Source: Kappaphycus alvarezii
Taxonomy: Eukaryota; Rhodophyta; Florideophyceae; Gigartinales; Solieriaceae
Length of the DNA stretch: 64,000 nt
NCBI GenBank assembly: GCA_002205965.3
Contig: NADL03000664.1
Coordinates: 186,001 to 250,000, forward strand
Direction of reading: 5' to 3'
Below the pieces are notes generated by a model. That model saw only the letters and a program-made list of their open reading frames with translations. It was not told where the DNA came from and made no database searches. Shown one piece after another: positions 22,983 to 35,034 of the stretch. The first letter of the stretch is position 1. Each line of letters opens with the position of its first letter. The position numbers and the translations under genes were made by a program.

Positions 22983-25197
22983 CTAAGTAAAATGAAATAT
23001 AGACAAAGGGTAGAATGCGACTTTATTCTGCGACATCCCAGATGCCTTCAAATAAACTATCATCTCCGTACTCAATTGATGGATAAACTCCTCAATATTT
23101 ACTTCCTCTCCACTCTCGCTAATTTCCTGTAGGTACTCGGCTCCTGTAAATCGCTTGGGAAGTTTTGCTTTCCACTCGCTGACAGGCAGAGCATGGACAG
23201 TGGCTTGAATTAGTACCCGATTTGAACGTAGAAACATGGTCATGTCAACCATTGCTAAATCTAAAGAGCTACGAGCTCCACTTAAAATTTTTCCGGTGCC
23301 TCTGAAGTCGCGCTCAACCTGAGCCGACGATGTGGGATGTCCGAGCATGCAACGTGCGGCAGGAGCCAAATACTTGTGCTTTTCACCAAAGCAAAAGTCT
23401 ATGAGGCGGAAGCAAATCAGCTTGGATAAACTCGTTATTACTATATCCCTCGGTTTCTTGTTTAACTCGATCGGCAATTTTACAAACATACTTGGCTGGG
23501 CCTTACATCCTCATCTGCAAATTCAGCAAAATTCCAAATACTCATCGAAATGTACCTCTGCCACTGCGTTGCGATGAGCCTTCCAGTAATTCACATTCCA
23601 TAGCAGCCATATCATCAAAGCCACTTTCCTCTTGCTCTGTCCGTGGGGTAATATCTACGGCAATACGTGATATCTCATTAATAACACAAAGAAGAAGCTC
23701 CTTTTATTAAACAAGAGTACCGAGGGCATTTCGACAGTTCAATGACTTATATACAGGATGGAAAAACAACCTCATTTCCAGAATATATGATCGCGGAGTA
23801 CCACTGTAGATTTTGAAAAATCATTTAGAGCCCGCATTTAAAAGAAGACTCCTCGTTGTCTTTGTCAAATCGCTCAGTTGATGATCGGCAGTGATTGCAT
23901 CTCTTGATGTATGTACCACTCGATTGTTCTTATTGGACGGCTCTAAAATGGGAAGTGGTCAGTCAGATGCCAGCACATTGCGCATTATCATGCAAAAAGC
24001 TACAAAAGAGTCGATGCCAGACGGATAAGTTGTAGCCTGTGCGGCAATAATTTGTCACCAACAGGCTTCATCAAAGAATAACACTCCAATAAAACTTGCC
24101 TTTTCCCTTCAAGTGGAAACTGTCCTCCAGTTTCATTTCTGGAGTATTGCTCCTTCATGCAATCCCAAAGCAACAAAAAACGTTCAGTTAGTCTGATTGT
24201 ACCGAGCCACCTGTGGATCATATCTTAAATTGGTTTCAGTTGTGTCCCACACATCATGAGTTGCAAGTCCTGGAATTTCACCCGCATTTCATGGCTTTTG
24301 TTTACAAGTTCAATCACCTTCTAAATACTGTTGAGCAGTCTACGAAAGGAAGGTATTTTCTACTTTTATGGGTCAAGAGTTGTCCCAAAACCCTCGACGA
24401 GGGCACAGTTTAGGAAATGGAATATGCAACAGTCCCATTTTTCCGTTAACAAAGTCGTGCATAGCCGCTTGACATCCGACCCGGCGTCTGATGTCGAGCT
24501 GCATATTTGATCCAGAGTAAAATCAAATTTACCCATGACTTTCTTGTACCATTCTAAAAGCTTGTCTGAAAGTCGCAAGTTGTCCAAAGCTGGGTATGGG
24601 TGAAATACACGAACACCTAGAAGAAAAGACCTTGGCGACCATTCACGGTCTACAAAAAAATTCTTAATCCAATATACTTGTCGTGAGTCACTCTGCAAGT
24701 CCAAAGATCGACGTTGAGATGAAACAGGCCAGACTTACTAGTAAACTGCGCGTGAATGACTTTTTATATTTTTATGTTTTGGTTGCAAGGTACATTTCCA
24801 GAATAATCCGCTTCAGCAGACTGGGTTGCATGGAGTTATTTCCTTGCTTTCGCAAGTCGAAAATTCCTGTAACAATTCGAAAGAGTTGTGACTTAACGAT
24901 CGAAACCGGAAGGCAGTGTAAAACGACAAAATTTGTTATTTCAAGCTCGTGATGTCGTTTTACACTTTGTCTGGGCGTCGCTAGGATGCTTCGTTCTTTC
25001 TTTAAAACTGCGTTTAATTCTGTCTTCCTGGTATTCAATGCGATTAAGAGCGATGAATTAATTCCATGCTTTTGGCATAGATGGTCTCTTGCATTGCTAG
25101 TGTTAGATGATATACGGATAACACCTTTACAGTCTGCTTTTGCCAGGCAAAACCATTTCCTTCCTGTTCGATTGGATTCCTTCCCAATGACTCTCAA
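22983..25197 (-). pseudogene. hAT-family transposase 1 (BED finger to dimerisation domain), degenerate
   Basis: Read on the minus strand from 25197. A BED-type zinc finger (WFCLAKADCKGVIR..ARDHLCQKH; C2 then H2 spacing) is followed by NFVVLHCLPVSIVKSQLFR (~24900-24960), the RNase-H-like block TLDQICSSTSDAGSDVKRLC (~24465-24530) with KWDCCIFHFLNCAL, the region HRWLGTIRLTERFLLLWDC (~24160-24215) and, at 23220-23370, the C-terminal dimerisation domain LAPAARCMLGHPTSSAQVER. Several frame changes separate the blocks. Terminal inverted repeats were not identified. hAT elements insert with 8-bp duplications, which I could not locate. Confidence 0.85.
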
Positions 25198-25688
25198 ACC
25201 GTAGTCAAAGATAATTGATCTTGCTTTTGCCTAAGTCGGCAGTTGTGCACACTCAAAACCGGCCGGTGGGACAAATAGCTCCATTCTGTGAGCCACAGTG
25301 AGCTTTCGTGTGGGAACTGTTTTTTCCGATGATTCTTTCTGTTGGTCCTCACTTTTTCGTGTGTTTTGCGATAAGTTTGAAAGTATTGTTTTTATTTTTG
25401 AGGGCGGCGGTAGACTATTTTGGTCTGCCCATTCTATCTTGCAAAACGTCGAGTCTGACGTAGATAGTTCTGAGGGGTATGACTGGGGGGTTTGGGAATG
25501 GCGAAGTCTTCACTTTCAGCAGGCGTTGTCGTCGCCGAGCTCAGTATTGTTGGTCAGTCAATTTCTAATCGTTTCCCATTCAACTACTTTACTGTACTGT
25601 AGTTCCACCAGCTTTGACCACTTGAGTTTAAAGTATAAATCTAGTGAAATAATCAACTGTTGACTGAATAGAGAATGTATTCTGAATT
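25198..25688. other. Intergenic upstream of hAT 1
   Basis: A plus ORF of 121 codons (25298-25663) has no recognisable domain. A TACTGTACTGTA motif lies at about 25588-25600. Nothing else is supported. Confidence 0.4.
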
Positions 25689-25960
25689 ATTCAGTCGACT
25701 GGAGACTGGAAAACGACTAGATCCTGGTAATGTCCAGTCGATTGGAGACTGGACAACGACTGGATCCTGATAATGTCCAGTCGACTGGAGACTGGACAAC
25801 GACTGGACCCTGGAACATCCAGTCAACTGGACAGTCATTTTCCCACTGTTTCGTAGCTGTCCAGTCGACTGGACAATGAATCCAGTCAACTGGGCACAAC
25901 ACAAATAGTCGACTGCCAATCCAGTTGACTGCCAGTCAACAGTCGTCCAGTCCTGTTACC
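25689..25960. repeat. GTCGAC-centred palindromic satellite, array 2 (43-bp units)
   Basis: Near-identical units with a 43-bp step, for example TGTCCAGTCGAYTGGAGACT repeating near 25732 and 25775, each followed by GGACAACGACTGGA. The units then decay into closely packed CCAGTCAACTGG / CCAGTCGACTGG half-sites to about 25960. Nearly every unit is itself a dyad centred on GTCGAC. Confidence 0.85.
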
Positions 25961-26214
25961 CTAGAAGGATTGTCGCGAAGCCCACGGATGATCACCTCGC
26001 ACGCTTCACCTACCTTCTGCTGCAGCTCCTCACTCAATGTTCCAGTGGCAATGCTGACAATTTCTTCCTCAACGACGTCAAACACAGCCTTAGCACGAGG
26101 AGCAGTTTCTGTCTGGGCCTTCCACAAGTGAAAGTCCCCACCTGACTTCCCATGAAACTTGTGCACACGTTTGGAATCCTCCTTTGTCACTGTACACCGA
26201 TGAACTTCAAGCAC
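25936..26214 (-). pseudogene. Ty1/Copia-like gag fragment
   Basis: The 92-residue ORF reads VHKFHGKSGGDFHLWKAQTE..RAKAVFDVVEEE, matching the start of Copia Gag (family form L.G.NY..WK....ALLRAKGLW), then EACEVIIRGLRDNPSRV. The frame runs straight into the palindromic satellite, where it stops after VTGLDDC. No protease, integrase or RT follows, so this is a truncated fragment. The codon used as start is TTG; the true N-terminus is unknown. Confidence 0.5.
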
Positions 26215-27924
26215 TTAGTACCACTCAAGACAGCAGAAAATGACACACAGCGTCCAATAGGTAGAACTTACTCACTCAAACGGTAGAGAAAGATTCAGAG
26301 TATCACGTTTGGGCCCGTAACCCGTTGCGGACCTGAGGCTATGATCAGACAACTTTACACTCGAAATGCGTGTGATCCATTTTTCTTTTACTAACAAATC
26401 ACAGAGCCCTTTTGAACTCAAAACCTTGGTATAAATGCGTATACCTGGATAGAATAAAAGCTGCAAGAAGTCAAAAATGAAAGGAGAACGTCTTGTAGCC
26501 ACACATCTCACAACATATTGATTAATTACATTGCAAAGCCATTCATTGACTGCAGATATGCTCCTGGTACCAGATAAGCCTAATCACTGGCCCAGCTCAC
26601 TCCATCACCCGCGTGTTTTATATCAAACACAACAGCGAGTGCGAAATGACTTGGTATTCGTCAAATCAAAAACAGAAGAACATCGCCTGATTTGTCCATA
26701 TGCGCCATACGGCAATATGGTTCAAAATAATGAATCAGAATCCTGAGTGGTGTAACTGGATCCCTTGTACATGGAAATTATGGATTTCAACAAAGAATTG
26801 ATTCAAATTACACACAACGAAGAACATCTGACTTGATACTCCCAACAAAATGAGGGTATACTGCCACATTAGTGAGTTGCTGATATTTTTCTCTCTACAT
26901 TTCAGTTGCTTCCCGCTACTGAATATGACTTTTAATTTTGAAAAAAAAAGTGTTCTGATACGTATTATTTGAGTGAATAACTTTAAAAATGCTCAAAACT
27001 TGTGAAAACTGTATCCAGACGCGCGGTGGAACCGTTTTTCAAGGTGGAAATTTTGCGTAATTTTATATTTGGAAATTGCATTTCCTGATCTGAAGTGTGT
27101 AAAATTTTCTTTTTCTTAGACACTCCGCATGGGCAGTAACCTCCAACCCTGCTTATTTGCTTGCTAACCTCCCCTCTACTTGCTGGTATAATGGAGCCCA
27201 ATCAGCGCCTGCAGCAACCTTTCACGTACATTTGCACCACAGACATACAAGTTGACTGTTTATCAGTCCGCTTATCTGTTACGATAAGCTACCACTCAGT
27301 GCTCCCTCTTTAAAAGTAAATAGCACATGACTTTGACGCAATTATCTTCTAGGCACGCACGTAGAGACCTTGGTACAATAATTCTGAGGAGCTCAAGTCT
27401 ATTTTCGTCAACTAGGCGGAGGGGGAAAGAGAGGTAGTACTACAAGTAAATTGGGAGCGAAACTCAGAATAAAGGCACTGCAAAAGCCAATCTTTCCCTA
27501 ACACGCAGCTTGAGCAGTACTGTTACAACTTCACTCCAAAGTTGCAGAGCACGGACCAGGACTGTTGTACTTCCAATCAATGATACATCAGCGGTCCTAG
27601 TGGCTCCGGGTTGGTGTCTTTACGTAGACTCGCAAGGTGTCGTAAGGTCATTCCTGTACTACTGTGCACTTAAATGAATCAAATGCATTAGTTGCATTTG
27701 ATACGAATGCATGCACTAATGTAATGTTCCTATAATGCGACTGCCACTGTACTAGGCTGACAATACACGTGCACATGCCAGGTATTAACTAAACCTTAAC
27801 ATTTGTACCTTGTGCACTACTCGCGTACATCAACAGCAAAATAAAAACATCCACTTAAAAACACATAAATTCAAATCAGAAAAATGAAAAATTACGAGAC
27901 AAACCCGAAACAAGTGACATAAAC
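26215..27924. other. Unassigned AT-rich region
   Basis: Short ORFs only (26272-26511 -, 26531-26746 +, 26983-27201 -), none recognised. A small perfect dyad ATCAAATGCA / TGCATTTGAT sits near 27677-27701. No RNA gene seen. Confidence 0.4.
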
Positions 27925-28510
27925 TCAATCAGTATTCCCCGGCTTCCCTTTCGATTCCGAATCCAACCTACACGGCAACTTGGACGTCTGCGGTACAGTT
28001 TCCGTCCTGCTCGCTGGGCTGACTGATTGCGGTTGCTTATCCGTTTCCCTCAATGGCGCAGTTGCTGGAGGTCCTTGGAAACTACGGGCCTTCTTTGTCT
28101 CCGATTCTTTTAGCGGTTCCGGATAACTTTTGTCCTACTCTTCGAAAACCAGACTATCATAACCCCAACACTTCTTCTTGCCCCGAATTTCCCTCACGAA
28201 CCACACCTCGTCCCCTTCTTTACTGAGAAGCACCTCCCGCACCAACTTACTTGTGAAGGTCACCACTTTCGCCACCTCTTTATTCACTCCAATCATGAAT
28301 ATTTTCCCGTCCTTCACCGCCTTGGATGCAGCCCAGATCTCCTGCCAGCAATCCTGATTCTATGCAGTGAATTCAGGTTCGGCGCCGCGGTACCCCTTCC
28401 TTATGTAGTCTCCACGGCAAGTGAAACCACCCTCTTCCCGTTTCTTGCACCCCTTTCCAAGCGGCGCCTGCTCATACTCGCCCCTGGGAAGGGCGCACCC
28501 TTGTCCTTAT
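27925..28510 (-). pseudogene. Unidentified ORF interrupted only by two in-frame TAG codons
   Basis: One minus-strand frame is coding-like for about 195 codons: LPRGEYEQAPLGKGCKKREE, then GYRGAEPEFTA, a TAG (28360-28362), NQDCWQEIWAASKAVKDGK and following, GDEVWFVREIRGKKKCWGYD, a second TAG (28135-28137), then a Pro/Lys/Ser-rich tail ending at TGA 27925-27927. No frame change is needed. The central part is Lys/Val-rich with four Trp, as in a small folded domain. I do not recognise the family. It could be a gag-like or other transposon protein. Both TAGs are one C-to-T step from CAG. Confidence 0.4.
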
Positions 28511-29969
28511 AGCTGCATCTTTTAATTTTGATCAATTCCAATATAGATTTATAATTGCAATGTTGATCAATTCCAACAAAGCTCTCCGAATCTCTTTGAT
28601 CAATTCCAGTAGTAGTGTATTGCAGTGTACTGTACGTACAGTACAGATAATTATTGGGGTCGAGCCGAAATGCCAGATTTCCAGTTCCCCATTTTTTAGT
28701 CAATGAGAAGGGGGGAATGTGGGGGGAAATATTTCCCATTACATCTGTAAACAACTTTCCACCAGTCACAGATTACTAAACCCCCACTTCATTTATATGC
28801 GTCAAATTTTTATGATTACTTGGGCATCTACAGTGCCAGCGTGCAAGCGCTAACTCTATGGGCACCGCAGCTTCATTCAAACCGTTGATCATGACACCGG
28901 CGGTACATCGAAAAATTTGCCATCTGCTATCGTAAGCGTTGCCTCCGCAGTTACGACTTTTGCAATCTCAATAAGTGAACATGATAAAATGCGTCGAAAG
29001 CGAAATTTGCAGCCAAACATTAATTGTTCATCAGTTACTCATGGATTCTCGATAGACGCTGAGACTGGAAGTATTTTGCGTGGTTGCATCGGCTACCGAA
29101 AATTAAGGTACACGTGTGTTGCACATGTGTACCGTACCAATTGCTTCAATCTTTTTTTCTAAGAAATACCACTCCTAAAGTTCCTCGCTCAATTTCGGTA
29201 ACACTGAGGTCCGTGTTTGTGGTGCAGTGCCTTTCCAGCATGCATTTGTCGAATTTAAAAAAGGTCCGTAAATTGTTTATAATTTCAAATATTCCTGCAA
29301 AACTATAATCGGTATTGTACCTCGACCGCACTGGCCAAATATCATTTAAGTAAGCGTATAAAGAGTTCAAACCTAATGTATAATTGGTTATTTACTCACT
29401 GTACGCAGAGAGAAACCTTTACTCATTACTTATCTTGAGTGTTCACTGACTGACCGACTATTCCGCTAAGAGCTAACTGGATGGATCACAACGGTCTCGT
29501 ACATTGTGGCCACAGTGTACAGGAAGAAGTTTGATGGATTCAAATACAACTGCCCCATTGCTTTCCCATCGCCCATTAAATCCCCAAATGGTGAGGCCAT
29601 GTGGTCGGGTGCGGGAATAGAGGCCGGGCACGGGGCGCGGGTTTATGCCCAAATTGTGAGATCTAAACCAGGTTTTTTTTGCAGCAATTTTTTTCTTGTC
29701 ACGGCGGATTGGAACTGTGATAGTGATTAAGTGTAGTAAGGTAGTCGAACCCGGTACGTTTAGTTCCATAGGAGTAATATGGACAGTAAACTGTGTCCAT
29801 TTTACAGTAGTGTCCCTTTTACAGCATTACTCATCTCAATTATTTTCCCAGTCTAGGCCTGAATACTGTACGCAAAAACTACTGGCCTTATAAAAGCACT
29901 GCAAAAAAAATTACCTTACTGTTTATAAAAACTTTCTTTGTTCAAAACGATTTCCAATTACCCATCGGC
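28511..29969. other. Unassigned region
   Basis: TGTACTGTACGTACAGTACA lies near 28624-28645. TACAGTAGTGTCCCTTTTAC near 29804, preceded by TA, looks like a pogo terminus and may be the downstream end of the next element. No gene supported. Confidence 0.35.
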
Positions 29970-31400
29970 GTTCATTGTATGTCCTATATAAAGCAACCCA
30001 GTCACCGTACCGCAGAACGAGATCTTGTGCTTTCGACCTCGCAATCGCTTCCATTCACGCCCTCCTTTGCTTTTGCACCGCTTTTTCCTGTGCTCTACGC
30101 AACTCGACATTCAGCAGCTCTTCTGCTTTCTCAGTGCGTCTCCTTTATTCTAAATATTTTAATAGAAGAATAGCATCCGAACAGGAAAGCTCAATCCCAA
30201 AGGCGGTATCGATGGAACAAAATTTCTCAGCAGGAGCCGGTGGTCCATTCCTCTTCATATCAATAGTCATATTTCTGGTCTTCTGTATCAGTTCTTCAAC
30301 AGCTACTACTTCCTGGTTTCGGAAATATTTCCGCACTCTTGATACAGTCGCTTCCGTAGCATCCAGAGGCTAAGATCAGCTTTTTCGAAACCATCGCTAA
30401 GGTTCTTCTTGTTGAAAGCTTTTTTCAGCCTCTTGAATGGCGTCCCTAATACGGAGCCCGTGTAGCTTCATGAATCCTGAGGATAATAAGAGTCCAGCAC
30501 TCAAGGAATTATTCATCACAGCTTTCTTGGCGTAATGCTTCAAAGTTCCAAATACTGATACACCCAAAAGTCGTAATCGTTCTGTAGTTTGAGGTAGAAG
30601 GCTAATTGAGGCTATTTTAGATTCCTTTAACTCAGATATAGCACTTCAAAACAAATAAGAGCGTCATATATCATAAAAAAACGATTCATTAATGCTCTGG
30701 ATGGCTACTTCGCACTTCTCTCACAAAGAGAGATACCAATTTCTTGAAAATGAATCCGTCAAAACTGATGACATCACGTCTCCAAAAATCATGCCATCCA
30801 GTAGGAATCAAATTGCTCACTCTCTTGTAGTGTGCTCCGTTAGTGAGCCTCGGCTCCTGACTCCCCTTGAATGTCGCACCTGGCTCGATTAATTCCCCAC
30901 ACGCGTTGAAACACAGGAGAATATAAATTCTGTTCGTGTACTGAAAGTTGGCCCTAAGCCAAGGAGCAGTCACTGCGACTGATGTTACGACGCGCTTTCC
31001 CCGCGTTACACATAATTCCATGCCAGAGGATACCCCTGTCTCATTGAGGTTATTAACTTGCTTCGTACTCTTGATGTTTTAAATATTGCATACAAGCTAA
31101 ACCTGTGCGAAGAATACTTCTAAAGATTCGCAATTAGGACACTGCAATCGAGTATGATCCACTGGCCTTGCTACTAAACAACTGACTTTTTCAGAGTGAC
31201 GAATCAAAAATCCTTTGAACCAGGTGACAAGAGAATGGAGCTAAAAGCAGTCGATCAGATGTATTTCCCGTTCCTACCGGTTCGTCATGGTACGTTTTGG
31301 CTAAGTTGCAAAGACCTTCCCAGTCAGTGAAGGCTTTTTCCTCAAGAAACGAAGCAGCATGTGCCAGTCAAATCATTTTCGATCAACTGTGAATAAACTG
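29970..31400 (-). pseudogene. pogo-like DDE transposase 3, degenerate
   Basis: Minus-strand order: a CENP-B-type HTH remnant WFKGFLIRHSEKVSCLVARP (~31170-31230), NNLNETGVSS (~31035-31065; family form NxDETG, so the first catalytic Asp is Asn here), RGKRVVTSVAV (~30965-31000), YILLCFNACGELIEPGATF (~30870-30925), then LLPQTTERLRLLGVSVFGTL (~30545-30605; family form LPPHTxHxLQPLDVxVFGPLK) followed by KHYAKKAV, and KYFRNQEVVAVEELIQKTR (~30270-30335) in the tail. The QPLD motif is RLLG, so the third Asp is lost as well. It is a dead copy. Confidence 0.65.
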
Positions 31401-32271
31401 TCATTTTTATCCCTTTCGTAACTTAATAAGGCCTACATTCATTCCGTCGTATTACAGATGTCGATCGCTTGCTCCAGCGCTGTAGAGCCGATTTTGAAAA
31501 CTTGAAGGGATGTTCAGTTGCGCTTTCTGATGTGCTTTAGCAGGATGCCCCAGATGTGATTTTGTCCAGCAAATTCCGTGAGAAGATGTGTGCTTTCATC
31601 GCCATTGTTTTGCTAGCAAAAGAGAGTAGGTCATGGTTGACGTGGACGGGTACATTCACTAACGATGCGGATAGGATCTGCAGTGTTAGGTTAACTAGGA
31701 AAGGAACCAGTGACTATCGTGGCTTCATTTGTATTTTTCTTTGTTAAGTAATATTAATTTATTGTAAAATTTTAGATGGTCTCTTCTGCACGATTTTTTC
31801 CGCAGGAAATTGTTCCGATTTCTATAAAAGGTGTCATTTCTGTCACATTGGTCCGTTTTTAGCCTTTTTTGGTACTTGCTTATAGCAAACCCTACCCTGA
31901 AACTCTTTGCAAAGTTTGGTGCTGTTAACAAGATTTGGTTCCCGAGATCTACGTTACTGGAGACAGGTGACTGGCCGATATGTGGTTTTTTGCTCCAAAG
32001 TCAGTATGATTTCATTTGAAATTACAGTATAGTTTTATGCCGCGAAGATTTTTGCACTGTCCCACAAACGCGTGCCGCACTGTTAATTTTTTTTGACAAT
32101 AAGTTTTGTGTTTGTGTAGACCGCAGGGTTATGCTCATGAAAAATTGAATCATTGAATAGCAAGGCAATCAAATCTATTTTGGCAAGCGCGCTGCGTAGG
32201 ATTGGGTTTAGAATCTGATCTAAATCTCTTGCACCGTCGGCCTAATGCGGTCCCACTGCATTTAATGGATC
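31401..32271. other. Unassigned, upstream of the DIRS-like element
   Basis: No gene recognised. DIRS elements carry inverted terminal repeats, and the left one should lie here; I could not pair a sequence with the right side by eye. Confidence 0.35.
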
Positions 32272-33099
32272 ATGACAATCGCAAGGGGTTCACTTCGCGA
32301 TCATTCCTCTCTCTTTCATCGAGAGTCCCCGGAACATCTGGCGGCAGGCAATTTCAAATCGGTCAAACATAATAGACCAAGTGCAATAGTTTGCACTAAA
32401 CTTTACGATGTCTACAACAGCCGCAGCCGACTTTTCGTCTATCTATTATTGGCAAACGAAATCATCTCCAAATCCAAGCAAATACCTAAGGGGATTACAT
32501 TAGCCGAGGCAGAGATAGAACCGAAATGGATGATGTCGTATGCTACGATTGTCAGGAGGTGCCGTGACGATAAGGACTTTGGGTTGACTCGCTATCCGTA
32601 CGAGCAAGGACCTTCTGTTAGAGCAATTACGGGTGGATTCCTCGAGCATAAAGAGTGGCCGCTACGCAAAGGAATGGAGACTCATAAGTGCATGAGAGCT
32701 GTTTACGAGTACGAAGCGAGTTACGTGAATGCAGCTGGATACTGGATGGCCTTTCACCAGGCAGCAGTTAGTCTGAGACAAAAAGCCCTGGAGGAGAAGG
32801 AATTTGACAAGGCAGAAGTATATGACGTTTGGATAATAATTGCTGTACGTTACGGGCTTCGAGTGACCCGTCTTCGTTCTGAATTCTACAAACTTGTGGC
32901 GAAGGATCCAGTTTACGCGAAGCTTGTTCTGCCCAGTCTTGAGCAACGGAATTACATGCCTGCTTCGGATGATTTGGTTGAGCCAACGGAAAAGCTCGAC
33001 ACGCATATGTCTACGCAGCTGATGAAGGTATTAGCTACCCTCAGTGCCATCAACGCAACGAAAAGAGCTGGAAAAGGGAGCTCCGCCGGCGAAAACTAG
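32272..33099 (+). CDS. gag-like ORF1 of the DIRS-like element
   Basis: Intact 275-codon ORF from ATG 32272 to TAG 33097-33099. It is rich in charged and aromatic residues and probably largely helical (SYVNAAGYWMAFHQAAVSLR, VYDVWIIIAVRYGLRVTRLR), with a C-terminal basic, Gly/Ser-rich tail. There is no zinc knuckle. Assignment as gag is by position just upstream of the RT; I see no motif proving it. The uninterrupted frame contrasts with the broken pol region. Confidence 0.6.
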   Translation: MTIARGSLRDHSSLFHRESPEHLAAGNFKSVKHNRPSAIVCTKLYDVYNSRSRLFVYLLLANEIISKSKQIPKGITLAEAEIEPKWMMSYATIVRRCRDDKDFGLTRYPYEQGPSVRAITGGFLEHKEWPLRKGMETHKCMRAVYEYEASYVNAAGYWMAFHQAAVSLRQKALEEKEFDKAEVYDVWIIIAVRYGLRVTRLRSEFYKLVAKDPVYAKLVLPSLEQRNYMPASDDLVEPTEKLDTHMSTQLMKVLATLSAINATKRAGKGSSAGEN

Positions 33100-33103
33100 T
33101 CGC

Positions 33104-34877
33104 CATAGGAATTGGCACCCTCTACGGCGTGGACTTCAGGACCACGTCGATGGTTGGCTTCAGCTGGGTTGCTACAATTTCCTCTGCAGAGCAATCCAGT
33201 TGGAGTATCTGTTTGTTCCCGGAAAGGTGATGGTGATGTCGAATATACCTCAGTCTGCAGAGGACAAAGCGTTCGCTCACAAGGACTTTGAGGAAGTTTA
33301 TCGGGCTTTATTTTACAAAAAGTGACGGCGAGTTATGTTTTGAAGGCGATGGAACGTGGAGCTGCGATATCGTCTGCATTTGTGGTATGGCAGGGGTCAG
33401 AAGCAAGGAAAGGGCGTCTTATCGTGAACCTTCCGAGGCAAAGCAAGCACTGGAAAAAGGATCAGTTCGGATGGAGTCCTTGTCGGAATTTTCAATGGAA
33501 ATCCAGAGAGTAGACTATTTAATATCATTCGATATGTACAAGGGATACAGGCATTTGCGTTTGTTTCCCGCAATGAGGGATTGGTTTCTGTTTGATACAA
33601 CAGCCGATACTTCCAGTGCATTGCACTGCCATTCAGTTAGATAAGATCCCCCTTGTGGTTCACGCAGTTGATGGCCCCCTTTGTGAAGCGGCTAAGGCGA
33701 GAAGGGTTTCTCGTTCTGGCATATTTGGACGATTTTCTAATCATTCCCTCCCCTTTCGGCATTGTCTACACAATCCGACGTTGTCATTTGGCATCCTGAG
33801 TAATCTCTGGATTACTTGATGTGCTTGGATTGAAGCGGAAGCCGGACAAAGGATGTTGGGAAGAAACGACTAACATCTTACATCTCGGAGTTCGGATAGA
33901 CAGTTTGTCAATCAAGTTCTTCGTTGTGCCGGAGAAAATCTCGAAGGTCGAGAAGCTAGCCACAAAGCTAATGAAAGAGGTTCGGTTTGGCCGGAGATGG
34001 GTGACGAAGCGGAATGTCGCCCACTTCTGTGGAGTTTGTATATCGCTCTCGCTATCCATGTCCTGGGCTCGGTTTATACAAAATCATTGTACTGTGATTT
34101 GAGTTCTCGAAAGCCAGTGGACCCTAGGGGACGCATTCGTCTCAGTCATCAGAGTATAAGGGACTTACGACAGTGGAAATCGTTGAATGGCACGGACCTT
34201 TGTGGACGACCTATGCTCCCCCAACTCCGAATGCTGCTATCCACACCTAAGCTGCCGATTTGGGGTACGGGGGAACTCTAAATATGACGAATTTTGGAGC
34301 AGGGGTAAATGGAGAATGGCGCCCTCAAGGAATAGGGAGCTGAAAAGACAGAGCACGATCGATAACATACCGCGAATTAAAATTAATTCGCATGCTGTTG
34401 ATGTGATCGCTTGGTCGTCGAGTTATACGAGATGGAGCGACAAAACTGCGTTTGTCTGTCGACAACCAAGCCGTAGTATACGTCACCAACGCGTTCGTTT
34501 GTGCAAGTCGACCAATGATGCGCGAGTTGCGTCGGTTAAAAACCATTCTCGACCACCACAACATCCACATTCGGTCGGACTGGATTCCATCTGTAGCAAA
34601 CAAGTTCGCGGACGGTCTGTCGCGACGGTTCCCGCAAGGAGACCTGCAGATCCGGAGGCAGCTGCGGCGTTCCGTCGCGGCTGGAATGCTGGCACCGATC
34701 GACGCGTTCCACATCGGCCACTTGGGGAATACCCGCGGTTCTCGCGACGCCAGGCGTACGCAGAGCTATCCGCAGAGTGGAGTCGCAACGAAGTTCGGCT
34801 CCTTTGTCCTCCAGTCGACCTCATTCCCGCAACGATCCACAAGCTACGCGTCACCCAAGGCCCAGCAGTCCTATTAA
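33104..34877 (+). pseudogene. DIRS-like reverse transcriptase and RNase H, frame-disrupted
   Basis: RT landmarks: ARKGRLIVNL (~33405-33435), YLISFDMYKGYRHLRLFPAM (~33514-33573; first catalytic Asp in FDMYKGY), IALPF then WFTQLMAPFVKRLRREGF (~33655-33710) and the YLDD box at 33722-33733, then LHLGVRIDSLSIKFFVVPEK (33879-33940). RNase H follows with SVDNQAVVYVTNAFV (34455-34500) and SDWIPSVANKFADGLSRRF (34573-34630), where Asp of the VDNQ motif and Asp of NKFADGLSR match conserved positions. At least five frame changes and one stop occur between 33100 and 34450. Confidence 0.75.
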
Positions 34878-35034
34878 TTCAAGATTAGCCCCACCAAGAG
34901 AGGTTACAATCACCCAAAGTGATGCTGTCCCGGTACCAGGTCCTTTCGTACAGTCCGCACCAAAGTTGGGCTGGATTCCGCTGGATGAATCCACTTTGGC
35001 GGTTAATGATGCTGGAAATCAACATGGCATGAGC

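Noticed and set aside
25689..25960. CRISPR-like array
   Set aside because: Units are palindromic with no distinct spacers, the period is a plain 43-bp satellite, and the DNA is eukaryotic.
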